Source: Nocardia yamanashiensis NBRC 100130
Lineage (GTDB): Bacteria; Actinomycetota; Actinomycetes; Mycobacteriales; Mycobacteriaceae
Direction: 5' to 3'
Assembly (NCBI RefSeq): GCF_001613325.1
Contig: NZ_BDCD01000018.1
Span: 62,001 to 126,000 of the forward strand
DNA: 64,000 nucleotides
Positions 15,187 to 23,510 of the stretch are shown here, piece by piece. Every line of letters begins with the position of its first letter. The stretch's first letter is position 1. Below the pieces are notes generated by a model. That model did no database searches. It was not told the DNA's origin and was given only the letters and a program-made list of their open reading frames with translations. The translations under genes and the position numbers were made by a program.

Positions 15187-16146
15187 TCAGGCCTCGCGCC
15201 GTGCCTTCGCCCGGCGTTTGCCCTCATGCATGGCCTGCACCCGGGCCACCGGAATGGTGTGACCCTCCGCCAGCAGATCGGCGGGCAGGTCCTGCGGTTC
15301 GGGCATCTCCTCGGCCCAGGGATCGCTGTCGCCGAGCAGTTTCGGGACGGTGCGCAGGGTGAAGTCGTGCGGGTCGGCATCGGCCAGTTCGGACCAGCGC
15401 AGCGGGAAGGAGACGGTCGCGCCCGGGCGCACGCGCGGACTGTAAGCGGCCACCACGGTCGCGCCGCCGGAGCGAGTGGAATCCAGGAAGACCTTGCCGT
15501 GCCGGTCCTCCTTGATGAAGGCGGTGGTGGCCAGGGCCGGGTCCAGGCGTTCGGCGCGGGCCGCGATGGCGCGGGTGGCGGCGGCCGCGTCGTCCAGGGA
15601 GACCGGGCGGACCGGGACGAAGATGTGCACGCCCTTGGAACCGCTGGTCTTGACCGCGCCCGCCAGGCCGTCGTCCGCGAGGGCCTGGCGGATGAGTTCG
15701 GCGGCGCGCACCACCTCGCGGAACGATTGCGCCGGATCGGGATCGATGTCCAGCACCAGATGCGTCTGGCTACCCGAATAGTCGGCCAAACCCGCGGCGA
15801 GCAGCAGGGTGGTGTGATATTCGACGGCGCGCTGATTGCCGAACCAGATCAGCGTGCGCACCTCATCGCAATCGGCATAGGAGATTTCACGTTTCGAGCT
15901 GCCCGCCCACAGGGTGACGCGGTGCACCCAGTCCGGGGTGTATTTGGGCAGGTTCTTCTGCATGAACGGTTCCTGTCCGGGGCGCACCCGCACCACCGAC
16001 AGCGGGCGGCCGGCCAGCTGGCGCACCAGGCGCTCGCCGATCACCTCCAGGTAGTCGACGAGATCGCCCTTGGTGGCGTCCGCCCCGTCGAACAAAGGAC
16101 TGTCCAGGCTGCTCAGCTTGATGCCCATCCGGACGTCATCACCCAT
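15187..16146 (-). CDS. ligD: Stand-alone LigD polymerase-domain protein
   Basis: 319 residues that match only the polymerase (archaeo-eukaryotic primase-like) domain of DNA ligase D, the bacterial end-joining enzyme. Visible features are the metal-binding aspartates in LVLDIDPDPAQSF, TSGSKGVHIFVPV (nucleotide and phosphate binding), FLDSTRSGGATVVAAYSPR, and the substrate-loop segment MQKNLPKYTPDWVHR. Neither a ligase nor a nuclease domain is present. Mycolic-acid actinomycetes often carry such separate polymerase proteins, which work with Ku and a ligase encoded elsewhere or fill gaps independently. No Ku gene lies in this window. The ATG at 16146 is chosen; it is divergent from phoD with a 58-bp gap. 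Confidence 0.88.
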   Translation of the reverse strand: MGDDVRMGIKLSSLDSPLFDGADATKGDLVDYLEVIGERLVRQLAGRPLSVVRVRPGQEPFMQKNLPKYTPDWVHRVTLWAGSSKREISYADCDEVRTLIWFGNQRAVEYHTTLLLAAGLADYSGSQTHLVLDIDPDPAQSFREVVRAAELIRQALADDGLAGAVKTSGSKGVHIFVPVRPVSLDDAAAATRAIAARAERLDPALATTAFIKEDRHGKVFLDSTRSGGATVVAAYSPRVRPGATVSFPLRWSELADADPHDFTLRTVPKLLGDSDPWAEEMPEPQDLPADLLAEGHTIPVARVQAMHEGKRRAKARREA

Positions 16147-16204
16147 CAACCCACCCTGCGCCGCGAAGGGGACCGCGTCAACCGGGGCACGCGTACCGTT
16201 GCTT

Positions 16205-17830
16205 ATGGCTTTGTCGCGGCGGGAGTTGTTGAGGTTCGGCGGGGTGGGGGCGTCGGCGGTGCTCGTGGGTGCGGGCGCGGTGAGCAGCGGGCGGTTCGCG
16301 GCGTCGCGGCGGATCGGCGGCGATCCGTTCACGCTGGGGGTGGCGTCGGGGGATCCGGCGCCGGACGGGGTGGTGTTGTGGACGCGGCTGGCCCCGGATC
16401 CGCTCGCGCCGGACGGGCACGGCGGGATGGCGCTGGCTCCGGTGAGCGTGGATTACGAAGTCGCGCACGACGAGTACTTCCGGCAGGTGGTGGCGCGCGG
16501 AACGGTGGTGGCGACGCGGGAGCTGGCGCACAGCGTGCATCCGGAAGTCGGTGGGCTGGAGGCGGATCGGTGGTATTTCTATCGATTCCGGGTGGGGTCG
16601 GTGATCTCGCCGGTCGGCCGGACCCGGACCGCGCCCACGGCCGGGCAGGCGGTGTCGCGGTTGCGGTTCGCGTTCGCTTCCTGCCAGTCGTGGCCTTCGG
16701 GGTATTTCACGGCGTACGAGCATATGAGTGCCGAGGATCTGGATCTCGTTGTGCACCTGGGGGATTACATCTACGAGCGAGGGTGGCGGTGGGGACGGCT
16801 GGGGACGCCGGTCGATCCCGGGTTCCGGGACGAGGTGTTCGATCTGGCGGGGTATCGGCTGCGATACGCGCAAGCCAAGAGCGAAGGGCCGTTGCGGGCG
16901 GCGCATGCGGCGTTTCCGTGGCTGGTGACCATGGACGATCACGAGGTCGACAACAATTGGGCGGGCGATACCGCCGGGATCGGGATCGATGTCTATCGGG
17001 TGCCGGCCATGTTCCGGCGGCGGCGGGCCGCGGCGTTCCAGGCCATGTACGAGCATCAGCCGTTGCGGCTGGCGCAAATGCCTTCGGGGCCGGATATCCT
17101 GCTGCACCGGCGGTATCGGTACGGCGATCTGGCCGAGATCACCATGATCGACACCCGGCAGTATCGGAACAAGCCGGCGTGCGAGCCGGGGTTGCTGTGG
17201 GGCGGATGCACGGATCCGGCCGCCGCGGATCGCACCATACTCGGTGCGCGGCAACGGGATTGGCTGCTCGATGGGTTCAGCAGCTCGAACGCGCGGTGGC
17301 AGGTGATCGGCAATCAGGTCGCCATGGCGCGATCGGATTACGATCCGGGGCCGGGGGTGGATCTGGGGTCGGACGGGTGGGACGGGTATGTGGCCGACCG
17401 CAATCGGGTGCTGGGCGGGGCGTCGGAGCGCGGGGTGCGGAATCTCGTCGTGCTCACCGGGGATCGGCATCACAACTACGCGGCGGATCTGCGGCGGGAT
17501 TACGCCGAGCCCGAATCGCCCATCGTGGGAGCGGAATTCACGGGGACGTCGATCACCTCCGGCGGGAACGGGTCGGATATGAACGACACCGGGCGGGATC
17601 TGCTGGCGGCCAATCCGGATCTGAAGTTCTTCAACGGGCAGCGCGGGTATGTGCGGGTCGAGGTGGATCATCGACTGTGGCGCAGTGACTTCCGGGTCGT
17701 GCCGTATATCGACCGGCCGGGCGCCGGGGTCGAGACGCGGGCGGGTTACGTCGTCGAGGACGGGGTGCCCGGGGTCACCGCCGCCACCGCGCCGTCGGCA
17801 CCGGCGGTCACGCCCGCGCATCCACGGTAG
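16205..17830 (+). CDS. phoD: PhoD-like alkaline phosphatase, Tat-exported
   Basis: 541-residue phosphatase/phosphodiesterase of the PhoD family, exported folded with its metals. The N-terminus carries a twin-arginine signal (SRRELLRFGG then a hydrophobic stretch ending about residue 35). The N-terminal PhoD domain is FTLGVASGDPAPDGVVLWTRLAP. The catalytic domain shows FASCQSW, LVVHLGDYIYE, WLVTMDDHEVDNNWAG, IDTRQYRNK, ARWQVIGNQVAMARS and LTGDRHHNYAADL, which carry the metal ligands. PhoD enzymes release phosphate from phospholipid headgroups or teichoic-acid-like polymers. The 3' end overlaps the CHAT gene tail by 23 bp (convergent). Confidence 0.93.
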   Translation: MALSRRELLRFGGVGASAVLVGAGAVSSGRFAASRRIGGDPFTLGVASGDPAPDGVVLWTRLAPDPLAPDGHGGMALAPVSVDYEVAHDEYFRQVVARGTVVATRELAHSVHPEVGGLEADRWYFYRFRVGSVISPVGRTRTAPTAGQAVSRLRFAFASCQSWPSGYFTAYEHMSAEDLDLVVHLGDYIYERGWRWGRLGTPVDPGFRDEVFDLAGYRLRYAQAKSEGPLRAAHAAFPWLVTMDDHEVDNNWAGDTAGIGIDVYRVPAMFRRRRAAAFQAMYEHQPLRLAQMPSGPDILLHRRYRYGDLAEITMIDTRQYRNKPACEPGLLWGGCTDPAAADRTILGARQRDWLLDGFSSSNARWQVIGNQVAMARSDYDPGPGVDLGSDGWDGYVADRNRVLGGASERGVRNLVVLTGDRHHNYAADLRRDYAEPESPIVGAEFTGTSITSGGNGSDMNDTGRDLLAANPDLKFFNGQRGYVRVEVDHRLWRSDFRVVPYIDRPGAGVETRAGYVVEDGVPGVTAATAPSAPAVTPAHPR

Positions 17831-19076
17831 CCAGCGCCGCCCACAGCAGCGGGGAATGCTCGATGCTCGATGCGGCCTGCCAGGCGGCGAGCTGCTTGCG
17901 CTGCCAATTGTTCAGTGCGACAACCGGATCCGGCTCCTCGTGGGCGGCGTCGACGGCGCGGATGGCGTGCTGGAGCGGGCGGCTGCCCGGCGGGGCGCCG
18001 CCCAGGCGTTCGAAGGCCAGATCGGTGGGCAGCGGCCAGCGCCCGGCCGTGACCAGCTCCGCGCCGCCGGTGAGCATGGCGGAGATCAAACCGAACGCCT
18101 CCCCGAAGCGCAGATCGCCGCCGCTCTCGCAGGCGATGAGCGCCACCCGGCTGGGAATCGGCCACAGTTCCGGGCCGGTGTGCGGCTCCGGGGCGAGGGT
18201 ATGGGTGCCGAGCAGCAGATCCCGCGCCGACAGTGGCCGGTGATCACGCTGCGCCGGAGCGAAACCCACCGCATCCGCCGTACACGCCAGATGCATGGTG
18301 GCCGACTCGCTCTGCCCCGACGCGGGCGCGACCGCGGTGACATGCCCGACATAGAGCAGCCGGGACGCCCCCGCCCGCAAGGCCTCCCCCAGCCACTCCC
18401 GATCCACATCGGTCCGCCGGAACACTTCCACCGGATCCCCCGTCGCCGGCACCAGCCGTCCGCGCCGCGCCAGCTCCGCCACCAATTCGGCGACCGGCGC
18501 ATCCGCCGTCATCCGCCCGAGCACGGACCCCAGCACCGAATCCGCCCGGAACCCCGGCACCCGCGGATCCAGCACCGCCACAACCGGCAGCTCCCGAGTC
18601 TCGTTCCAGGACTTGGCGATCCGCGCCGGCGCCTGCACGATCCCCGCCGGGGCCAGGACGCTGGTGTCCGCCATATCCAGCAACCGCAGGCCCGGATCGG
18701 GAGCCAGCAGCTCCCACGGCAATTGCGCCACCCGCGGCGACGGCTGAATCCGCAGATGCGGCCGCAGCCCCTTGCTGTGGAACTCGTGCGTAGCCACGGC
18801 GAGGTTGTACGGCAGAAACGCCGCCGAAAGCTCCTGCGCCAGCGCATGCTCGGACTCGAACGACGCCAATTCCCCTTCGGTGAGCGCGAATTCGAGTCCG
18901 AACGGGTCTCCCGGGGCGGGCAGCGCCGCCGAGAACCGCCGCATGGCTGCCTCGAGTTGCTCGCGCGGCACCACACCGATCCCGGGCGGAGCCGCGTTGT
19001 CCAGCCACCGCCAGGTGATGAACAGATCCCCCGCATCTGCCATGCGCACCAGAGCCGTCGGCCGCACCGTCGTCAT
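17808..19076 (-). CDS. CHAT-domain (caspase-like) protease
   Basis: 422-residue protein whose C-terminal half is a CHAT domain, the caspase-related peptidase fold found with TPR proteins. The catalytic His-Cys pair is visible: LLYVGH at residues 240-245 (H245) and VALIACESGGD at 311-321 (C316), followed by the family's GLISAMLTGGAELVTAGRWPLPTD. LPWELLAPDPGLRLLD (119-134) is the usual strand near the start of the domain. The first ~110 residues are of unknown type. It is the last gene of a four-gene operon, 82 bp behind the TPR gene. CHAT enzymes are usually triggered effectors that cut a partner protein, and the likely trigger here is the operon's own TPR or unknown proteins. No membrane segment is visible. 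Confidence 0.82.
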   Translation of the reverse strand: MTTVRPTALVRMADAGDLFITWRWLDNAAPPGIGVVPREQLEAAMRRFSAALPAPGDPFGLEFALTEGELASFESEHALAQELSAAFLPYNLAVATHEFHSKGLRPHLRIQPSPRVAQLPWELLAPDPGLRLLDMADTSVLAPAGIVQAPARIAKSWNETRELPVVAVLDPRVPGFRADSVLGSVLGRMTADAPVAELVAELARRGRLVPATGDPVEVFRRTDVDREWLGEALRAGASRLLYVGHVTAVAPASGQSESATMHLACTADAVGFAPAQRDHRPLSARDLLLGTHTLAPEPHTGPELWPIPSRVALIACESGGDLRFGEAFGLISAMLTGGAELVTAGRWPLPTDLAFERLGGAPPGSRPLQHAIRAVDAAHEEPDPVVALNNWQRKQLAAWQAASSIEHSPLLWAALATVDARA

Positions 19077-19158
19077 CCGGTCACCGCCCGCGGCCTGGAT
19101 GGAAGCGCGGCACGGCAGGCGTGGTGGCGATCCTTCACCCGGGTACCGCCGTATCGCG

Positions 19159-20685
19159 TCATGAGCGGACCAGCCGGTCGTCGCGGAGTGGGCGGCCGTA
19201 GCGTTCCTCGGCGGCGGTGATCCAGGCGGCGAGGGCGATGTGGTTGTCGGGGCCGACGGCTACGCGGGGCGGCGGGGCGACCGGTAAGCCTGCTGTCGCG
19301 GCTACGGCGGCCAGCGCGGTGCCGAGTTGGAGGGCGTCGTCCGCCGGGCCCGAGGGGGTCGGGGGCGGGGTGAGGGGGCGGCGCGCTTCGAAGGGGGCGA
19401 CGGGGGGTGCGGCGAGGCGGGATATGTCGAGGGTGGTTCCGGCGCATTGGGTTTCGATGAGGTCGGCGATGAGGCGGCCGTCGCCGGCCAGGTAGGCGTA
19501 GTGGAAGGCGACGCGCATGGCGGGGTCGGCGATGCGGCGGTTCCAGTTCTCGCGTTGGGCGCCGTCGGGGAGCTCGTAGCGGACGGCGTCCAGGGCGAGG
19601 GCGGCGGGGAGGGCGAGATCGACGGCTCGGGCCAGCAGGCCGGGGACGGATTCCAGGAGCGGGCCGAACATTTCGGCGAGCCAGAAATCCATTTGGGCGC
19701 AATGCAATCCGAGACCGCGTTCGGCGAAGACCGTGCGGGCGGCGACCACTTCGGCTTCGGCTTCCTGAAAGCGGCCGGCGGCCATGGCGACGGAGGCGAG
19801 GCGGGTGCGGACCTCCGCCGCTTCCATGATCGCGCCGGAGGCTTCGAAGCTGGCCAGGGCCGCGCGGTATTCGACGTCCGCCGTCGTGTGCTCGCCGCGA
19901 TGCTCGGCGAGGAAACCCATGAGCTTGCGGCCGACCCCGGCGCGCAGGGTGACGCCCGCCGCTTCGAAATACTCCTGCGCGGGCCGCAATACGGGCTCGA
20001 TGTCATCGAACCGCCCGGCCCGGACGAACATCAGCGCCAGATTCAGCTGCGCTTCCGCCACCCCGTCCCGTGCCCCAGCAGCGTCGAACGCCACCAGCGC
20101 CTGCCCCGCGAAATCCTCCGCCAGCTCCCAGCGCCCCGTCTCGAAATGCGCTGCCGCCAAATTCATCAGCGCATGCCCCGCCCGGTCCGGCACGTACCGC
20201 ACCGCCACCCCGAGCGATTCGTTCGCCAGCTCGATCGCCCGAGACCACTGCTGCCGATACACCGCCAGCGCCGTCGCCGCCACCAGCGCCGCGAACCGCA
20301 TCTCCCCCGGCGCGCCCTCCTCGGCCACCAGCACCCGCGCCCGCTCCAGCGCATCCTGAGCCCCATCCAGATCCCCCAGATGCTGCAACGCCTGCGACAA
20401 CCCGATCCAAGCCCCCGGCCGCATCCGCGGCCCCGGCCCCGTCATCTGCGCCAGCGCCGCCCGATACTTCGCCGCCGCCCCCGCATGATCCCCCAGCTGA
20501 TCCAGCACCGTGGCCACATCCACCATGGCGCACACCCGCAAATCCCCCGTCTCGACCCGCTCCGCCTCCTCGAACGCCCACAGCGCCGCCGCGAACTCCC
20601 CCCGCCCCACCAGTTCGGCCCCCGCCCGCAACAACTCCGACTCCCCCTCGCCTTCCGGGGAATCGCCGGTATCGGCTTGCACCAT
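19159..20685 (-). CDS. TPR-repeat protein of the CHAT operon
   Basis: 508 residues, almost wholly helical and built of tetratricopeptide-like repeats. Examples are GAELVGRGEFAAALWAFEEAERV, DQLGDHAGAAAKYRAALAQM, QALQHLGDLDGAQDALERARVL, HFETGRWELAEDFAGQALVAFDAAG, LMFVRAGRFDDIEPVLRPAQEYFEAAG and EHRGEHTTADVEYRAALASFEASG. After about residue 360 the sequence turns Pro/Ala-rich and ends in a short conserved-looking block (NHIALAAWITAAEERYGRPLRDDRLVRS). TPR arrays are protein-binding scaffolds, and next to a CHAT protease they typically act as sensor or substrate holder. The start ATG shares its last base with the upstream stop (ATGA), showing translational coupling. Confidence 0.85.
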   Translation of the reverse strand: MVQADTGDSPEGEGESELLRAGAELVGRGEFAAALWAFEEAERVETGDLRVCAMVDVATVLDQLGDHAGAAAKYRAALAQMTGPGPRMRPGAWIGLSQALQHLGDLDGAQDALERARVLVAEEGAPGEMRFAALVAATALAVYRQQWSRAIELANESLGVAVRYVPDRAGHALMNLAAAHFETGRWELAEDFAGQALVAFDAAGARDGVAEAQLNLALMFVRAGRFDDIEPVLRPAQEYFEAAGVTLRAGVGRKLMGFLAEHRGEHTTADVEYRAALASFEASGAIMEAAEVRTRLASVAMAAGRFQEAEAEVVAARTVFAERGLGLHCAQMDFWLAEMFGPLLESVPGLLARAVDLALPAALALDAVRYELPDGAQRENWNRRIADPAMRVAFHYAYLAGDGRLIADLIETQCAGTTLDISRLAAPPVAPFEARRPLTPPPTPSGPADDALQLGTALAAVAATAGLPVAPPPRVAVGPDNHIALAAWITAAEERYGRPLRDDRLVRS

Positions 20686-21860
20686 CAGAAGTCCGAATCG
20701 TCTGCGGCGGCGGCTATTTCGGCGAGCAACGGGGCGTCGGCCGCGGTGTCGCCGACCGTGGTCCCCGAGGCGAAGCGCAGGCGGGCGGCGGCGAAGTCGC
20801 GGATTCGGCGGCGGACTTCGGGCGTTCCGGAATCGTCGAAGACGCCGAATCCTGGGACCCGGATGTCCACGCGGGCAACCGATCCCGAGGATGGGATCCG
20901 GATCGCTCCGGTCCAGACGTCGCCGGACAGCCGGAGGGCAGTCTCCGCGACGTCGGCGTCTGCGCGCCGATGGCCGTTCACCGCATCGGACCGTGTGCCG
21001 TCGGCACGCCGTGTGCCGTCGGCGTGATCACCGCCTTCGGCCGTGCCGGTCGGCTGCACACGTGCCCAGGGGCGGAGGTGCGCGGGCACCGCGGCCGGCG
21101 CGCCGGGGGCGGCGGCGACACTGATCGCGACGGTGGTGATTCCCGCCGCGCGGGTCACCTGCCAGGAGACGGCGCGTTCGGAGGCGTCGACCAGGCCGGG
21201 CGGGCAGTGCCGCCAATCCCAGCCGTTGGTGCCGCGGGCCAGGGTCAAGGCGTCGGGGTGGGGTGGTTCGGCGCCGGCCGCCAGAGCGTAATCCGATGCG
21301 CGCGGGAAGGTTTCGATCAGGGCCGCCAGCTCCGGGGCGATGGCGTCCGCACCGTCCACGAGGGCGTCGCATTCCTCGGTGAGGGCGGCGATGTCGCGGT
21401 CGAGCAGGGCCGGGTCCAGCGCGGCGATGCCGTCGAGGGTGGAGGCGGGCCACCAGCGAGCGGCCCAGTGCGCGTACGCGAGGCGGCGGGCGCTCACTGC
21501 CAGCGGAAGCAGGGCGGGGGTGGCGGTTTCCCCGCCGGGGATCGCGGGGTGATCACCCGGGAGCGTGTGGTGCGTGCCCGGGGCCGTGAGGTTTTCGGCG
21601 GGATGGGCGTCGGCCAGGGCGAGGGCGATCGGTTCGCCGTAGATGGCCCACACCCAGTCCTGGGCGGCGTCCACGTCGTCGATGACGGCGGCGGGGAGCA
21701 GTCGGCCGTCGAGCACATTCCAGGTGAGGTGGCCGCCCGTCACCTCGAGCACCATGGTGTCCACGGTGGCCGGGCTGTCGAGCACGGTCGGGGTCCCGGG
21801 CGGGAGCAGACCGTAGAGGCCGCCACCGTAGGGGTGAATCCGCAAGGCCGAGCTGGTCAT
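20685..21860 (-). CDS. Unrecognised protein of the CHAT operon (391 aa)
   Basis: I do not recognise a domain. The first ~75 residues look like beta strands (ALRIHPYGGGLYGLLPPGTPTVLDSPATVDTMVLEV, then WNVLDGRLLPAAVIDD). The middle (about 120-200) is helical and Ala/Leu-rich, and a segment with WDWRHCPPGLVDASERAVSWQV looks like the start of a beta domain. Between about 270 and 300 is an Asp/Arg/Gly-rich low-complexity linker (GGDHADGTRRADGTR). The last part (VWTGAIRIPSSGSVARVDIRVPGFGVFDD) is again strand-like. No signal peptide or membrane helix is visible. It overlaps both neighbours by 1-4 bases, so it is made in step with them. It could be a sensor or adaptor of the CHAT/TPR pair; no function is claimed. 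Confidence 0.8.
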   Translation of the reverse strand: MTSSALRIHPYGGGLYGLLPPGTPTVLDSPATVDTMVLEVTGGHLTWNVLDGRLLPAAVIDDVDAAQDWVWAIYGEPIALALADAHPAENLTAPGTHHTLPGDHPAIPGGETATPALLPLAVSARRLAYAHWAARWWPASTLDGIAALDPALLDRDIAALTEECDALVDGADAIAPELAALIETFPRASDYALAAGAEPPHPDALTLARGTNGWDWRHCPPGLVDASERAVSWQVTRAAGITTVAISVAAAPGAPAAVPAHLRPWARVQPTGTAEGGDHADGTRRADGTRSDAVNGHRRADADVAETALRLSGDVWTGAIRIPSSGSVARVDIRVPGFGVFDDSGTPEVRRRIRDFAAARLRFASGTTVGDTAADAPLLAEIAAAADDSDF

Positions 21861-23380
21861 CCCGCCCTCGATTCCATTGCTTCCGGTTCGTTCACACTGG
21901 TCGCGAGCGCCCGCTTCACGCGGGTGCGGTGGTCGAGAATCACCGACCGGGCGACGCCGTCCAGCACATCCCAGAGTTCACCGGCCGAGTACAGCGGGAA
22001 CTCCCGGACGTCCCAGCCGTGCAGTCGCGCCCACAATCGTCGCAGATAGGGCCGCCAGGGCACCTGAAGGTCGGCCGCGATAGCCGCCAGCGGACCGGTG
22101 GTCGCGGCCGGGTCCGTCCGAACCGCCAGCCGACGCGCTTGCAGCACATAGGCTTCGCGCTGCCACCGGCCGTTGATCACCCGGGCGGCGGCCGTGTCCG
22201 CCCGCTCGCCGCGGTCCGTGCCCACCCGCACGCCCCCGTCCGTACCCACCCGCACGCCGCCGTCCGCGCCCACCCGCTCGACGGCGTCCGTTCGGCTCGG
22301 ACCGTCCGCAGCGCCGGACGCCCCGGCGCGTGGAGTCCGTACGCCCGTACCGCTCACCGTGGCCGCGGTTCCGGCGATCTCGTGCACCACGTCGAGTCCG
22401 GTGCGTGCTGCGGGCAGGCCCGCGATGGGGCGCAATTCCTGTGCGAGCACCGCGCCGGCGGCGGCCGCCACGCGCAGTGATTCGTCGAGCAGCGCCCAGG
22501 GCGCGCAGGCGCGGGCGATCTCGGCGGCTACCAGTTCGGGGATTTCGGGGAGGTCGGCGCGTTCGCTGGAGGCTTGGAGAACGGTGAACACCCGCTCGTG
22601 GACGGTGCGGTCGAAGGGCAGGCCGAGGGTGGCGGTGGCGGCGGAGGTGCCGACCATGGGCGGGAGCGGTTGCGGATGCAGGGTGAGGCCGAGTTCCTGT
22701 GCCGCGCCGGTGTTTTCGTCGAGCCAGAAGGCGATGCCGGTGTGGGTGCCGGCGAGCGCCGCGACCAGGTCGTCGAGGTCGATGTCGGCCGGGGCCTCGC
22801 CTAGTCGTTCCGCGGCGCAGGCATCCAGCAGCAGGGCGAGCTGGGCGGTGTGGCGGGTCGCGGGGGTGTGCGGGCGGCGGCCCCACGCGGTGGCGATCAG
22901 GGCCGCCAGGTCCCGTTCCCGGGCCGGGTCGGTGAGGTATTCGCGCAGCGCCTGGGTGGTGCGGCCCGCGGTCAGATCGTGGATTTCCCGCAGCGCGGCT
23001 TCGGCGGCGGCCCGGTCCCGGGTGGCGTCGGGCATGCCGGAGCGCGTCGCCAGTTCGAAGCAGCGCTGGAAATACTGGTCCTGGGCATTGCCCTCGGTGA
23101 TGCGCAGCGCCCGCCGGGTCTGCTTGAGCAGGGTGAACCAGGCGGCGGTGGCACGCAGGACATCGGAGGCGGCATTGACGCGGGTGGCCAGCAGCACCGC
23201 TCCGTCCTCGGTGAGCACCGCCCCCGCGCACAGCGGATTTTGAACCGGGCGAATGACCAGCGGATCGAGGATCAACTTCACGGTGCGGCGCAAAGGCCCC
23301 CCATGCGGTCCGCTCAACGCCTCGACGCCGTCGAGATGCCGCCAGACCTCGTCCAGCACCATGGCCCGCGGTCGTCGCAT
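21857..23380 (-). CDS. Unrecognised first protein of the CHAT operon (507 aa)
   Basis: Mostly helical protein with no domain I can name. Helical blocks include AASDVLRATAAWFTLLKQTRRALRI, ERDLAALIATAWGRR and ELWDVLDGVARSVILDHRTRVKRAL. A low-complexity linker near residues 350-400 contains an eight-residue tandem repeat (GGVRVGTD, two to three copies) encoded by a 24-bp DNA repeat. The C-terminal block (INGRWQREAYVLQARRLAVRTD, then VPWRPYLRRLWARLHGWDVREFPLYSAG) is rich in Trp and Arg. The ATG at 23380 has no ribosome-binding site, but a TAACCT -10 box ends six bases before it, so a leaderless start is likely. A later ATG at 23362 is the alternative. It overlaps the next gene by four bases (ATGA). 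Confidence 0.8.
   Translation of the reverse strand: MRRPRAMVLDEVWRHLDGVEALSGPHGGPLRRTVKLILDPLVIRPVQNPLCAGAVLTEDGAVLLATRVNAASDVLRATAAWFTLLKQTRRALRITEGNAQDQYFQRCFELATRSGMPDATRDRAAAEAALREIHDLTAGRTTQALREYLTDPARERDLAALIATAWGRRPHTPATRHTAQLALLLDACAAERLGEAPADIDLDDLVAALAGTHTGIAFWLDENTGAAQELGLTLHPQPLPPMVGTSAATATLGLPFDRTVHERVFTVLQASSERADLPEIPELVAAEIARACAPWALLDESLRVAAAAGAVLAQELRPIAGLPAARTGLDVVHEIAGTAATVSGTGVRTPRAGASGAADGPSRTDAVERVGADGGVRVGTDGGVRVGTDRGERADTAAARVINGRWQREAYVLQARRLAVRTDPAATTGPLAAIAADLQVPWRPYLRRLWARLHGWDVREFPLYSAGELWDVLDGVARSVILDHRTRVKRALATSVNEPEAMESRAG
22214..22280. repeat. 24-bp tandem repeat inside a CHAT-operon gene
   Basis: Two full units (22214-22237, 22238-22261) and a partial third (22262 to about 22280) of a 24-bp repeat. 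On the minus strand they encode repeats of GGVRVGTD. The whole number of codons keeps the frame, so unit gain or loss would change linker length without breaking the gene. Confidence 0.75.
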
Positions 23381-23392
23381 TCGCCCAGGTTA
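23381..23392 (-). promoter_or_regulatory. Probable -10 box for leaderless transcription of the CHAT operon
   Basis: On the minus strand TAACCT (23392 to 23387) is followed by six bases and then the ATG at 23380. This matches the TANNNT-N6-ATG layout of actinobacterial leaderless genes. No strong -35 box is visible. The operon's first ATG lacks any Shine-Dalgarno-like sequence, in line with this reading. Confidence 0.5.
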
Positions 23393-23510
23393 GCGGAGTG
23401 CGGCGCGGATTCGCGCACCGAAAGTTGGGATCGGTAGGGCACGGCCGGATTCCTACTGTTCTGGCAACGGCTCCGCACGAGAGCCGGAAGAACGAGAACA
23501 AGGAATCACC

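Noticed and set aside
17808..23380. Identity of the operon with the described CATRA (caspase/TPR-associated) system
   Set aside because: The general theme is shared, but neither unknown protein looks like the CATRA-N or CATRA-C proteins as I remember them. I could not run the profile search that would decide.
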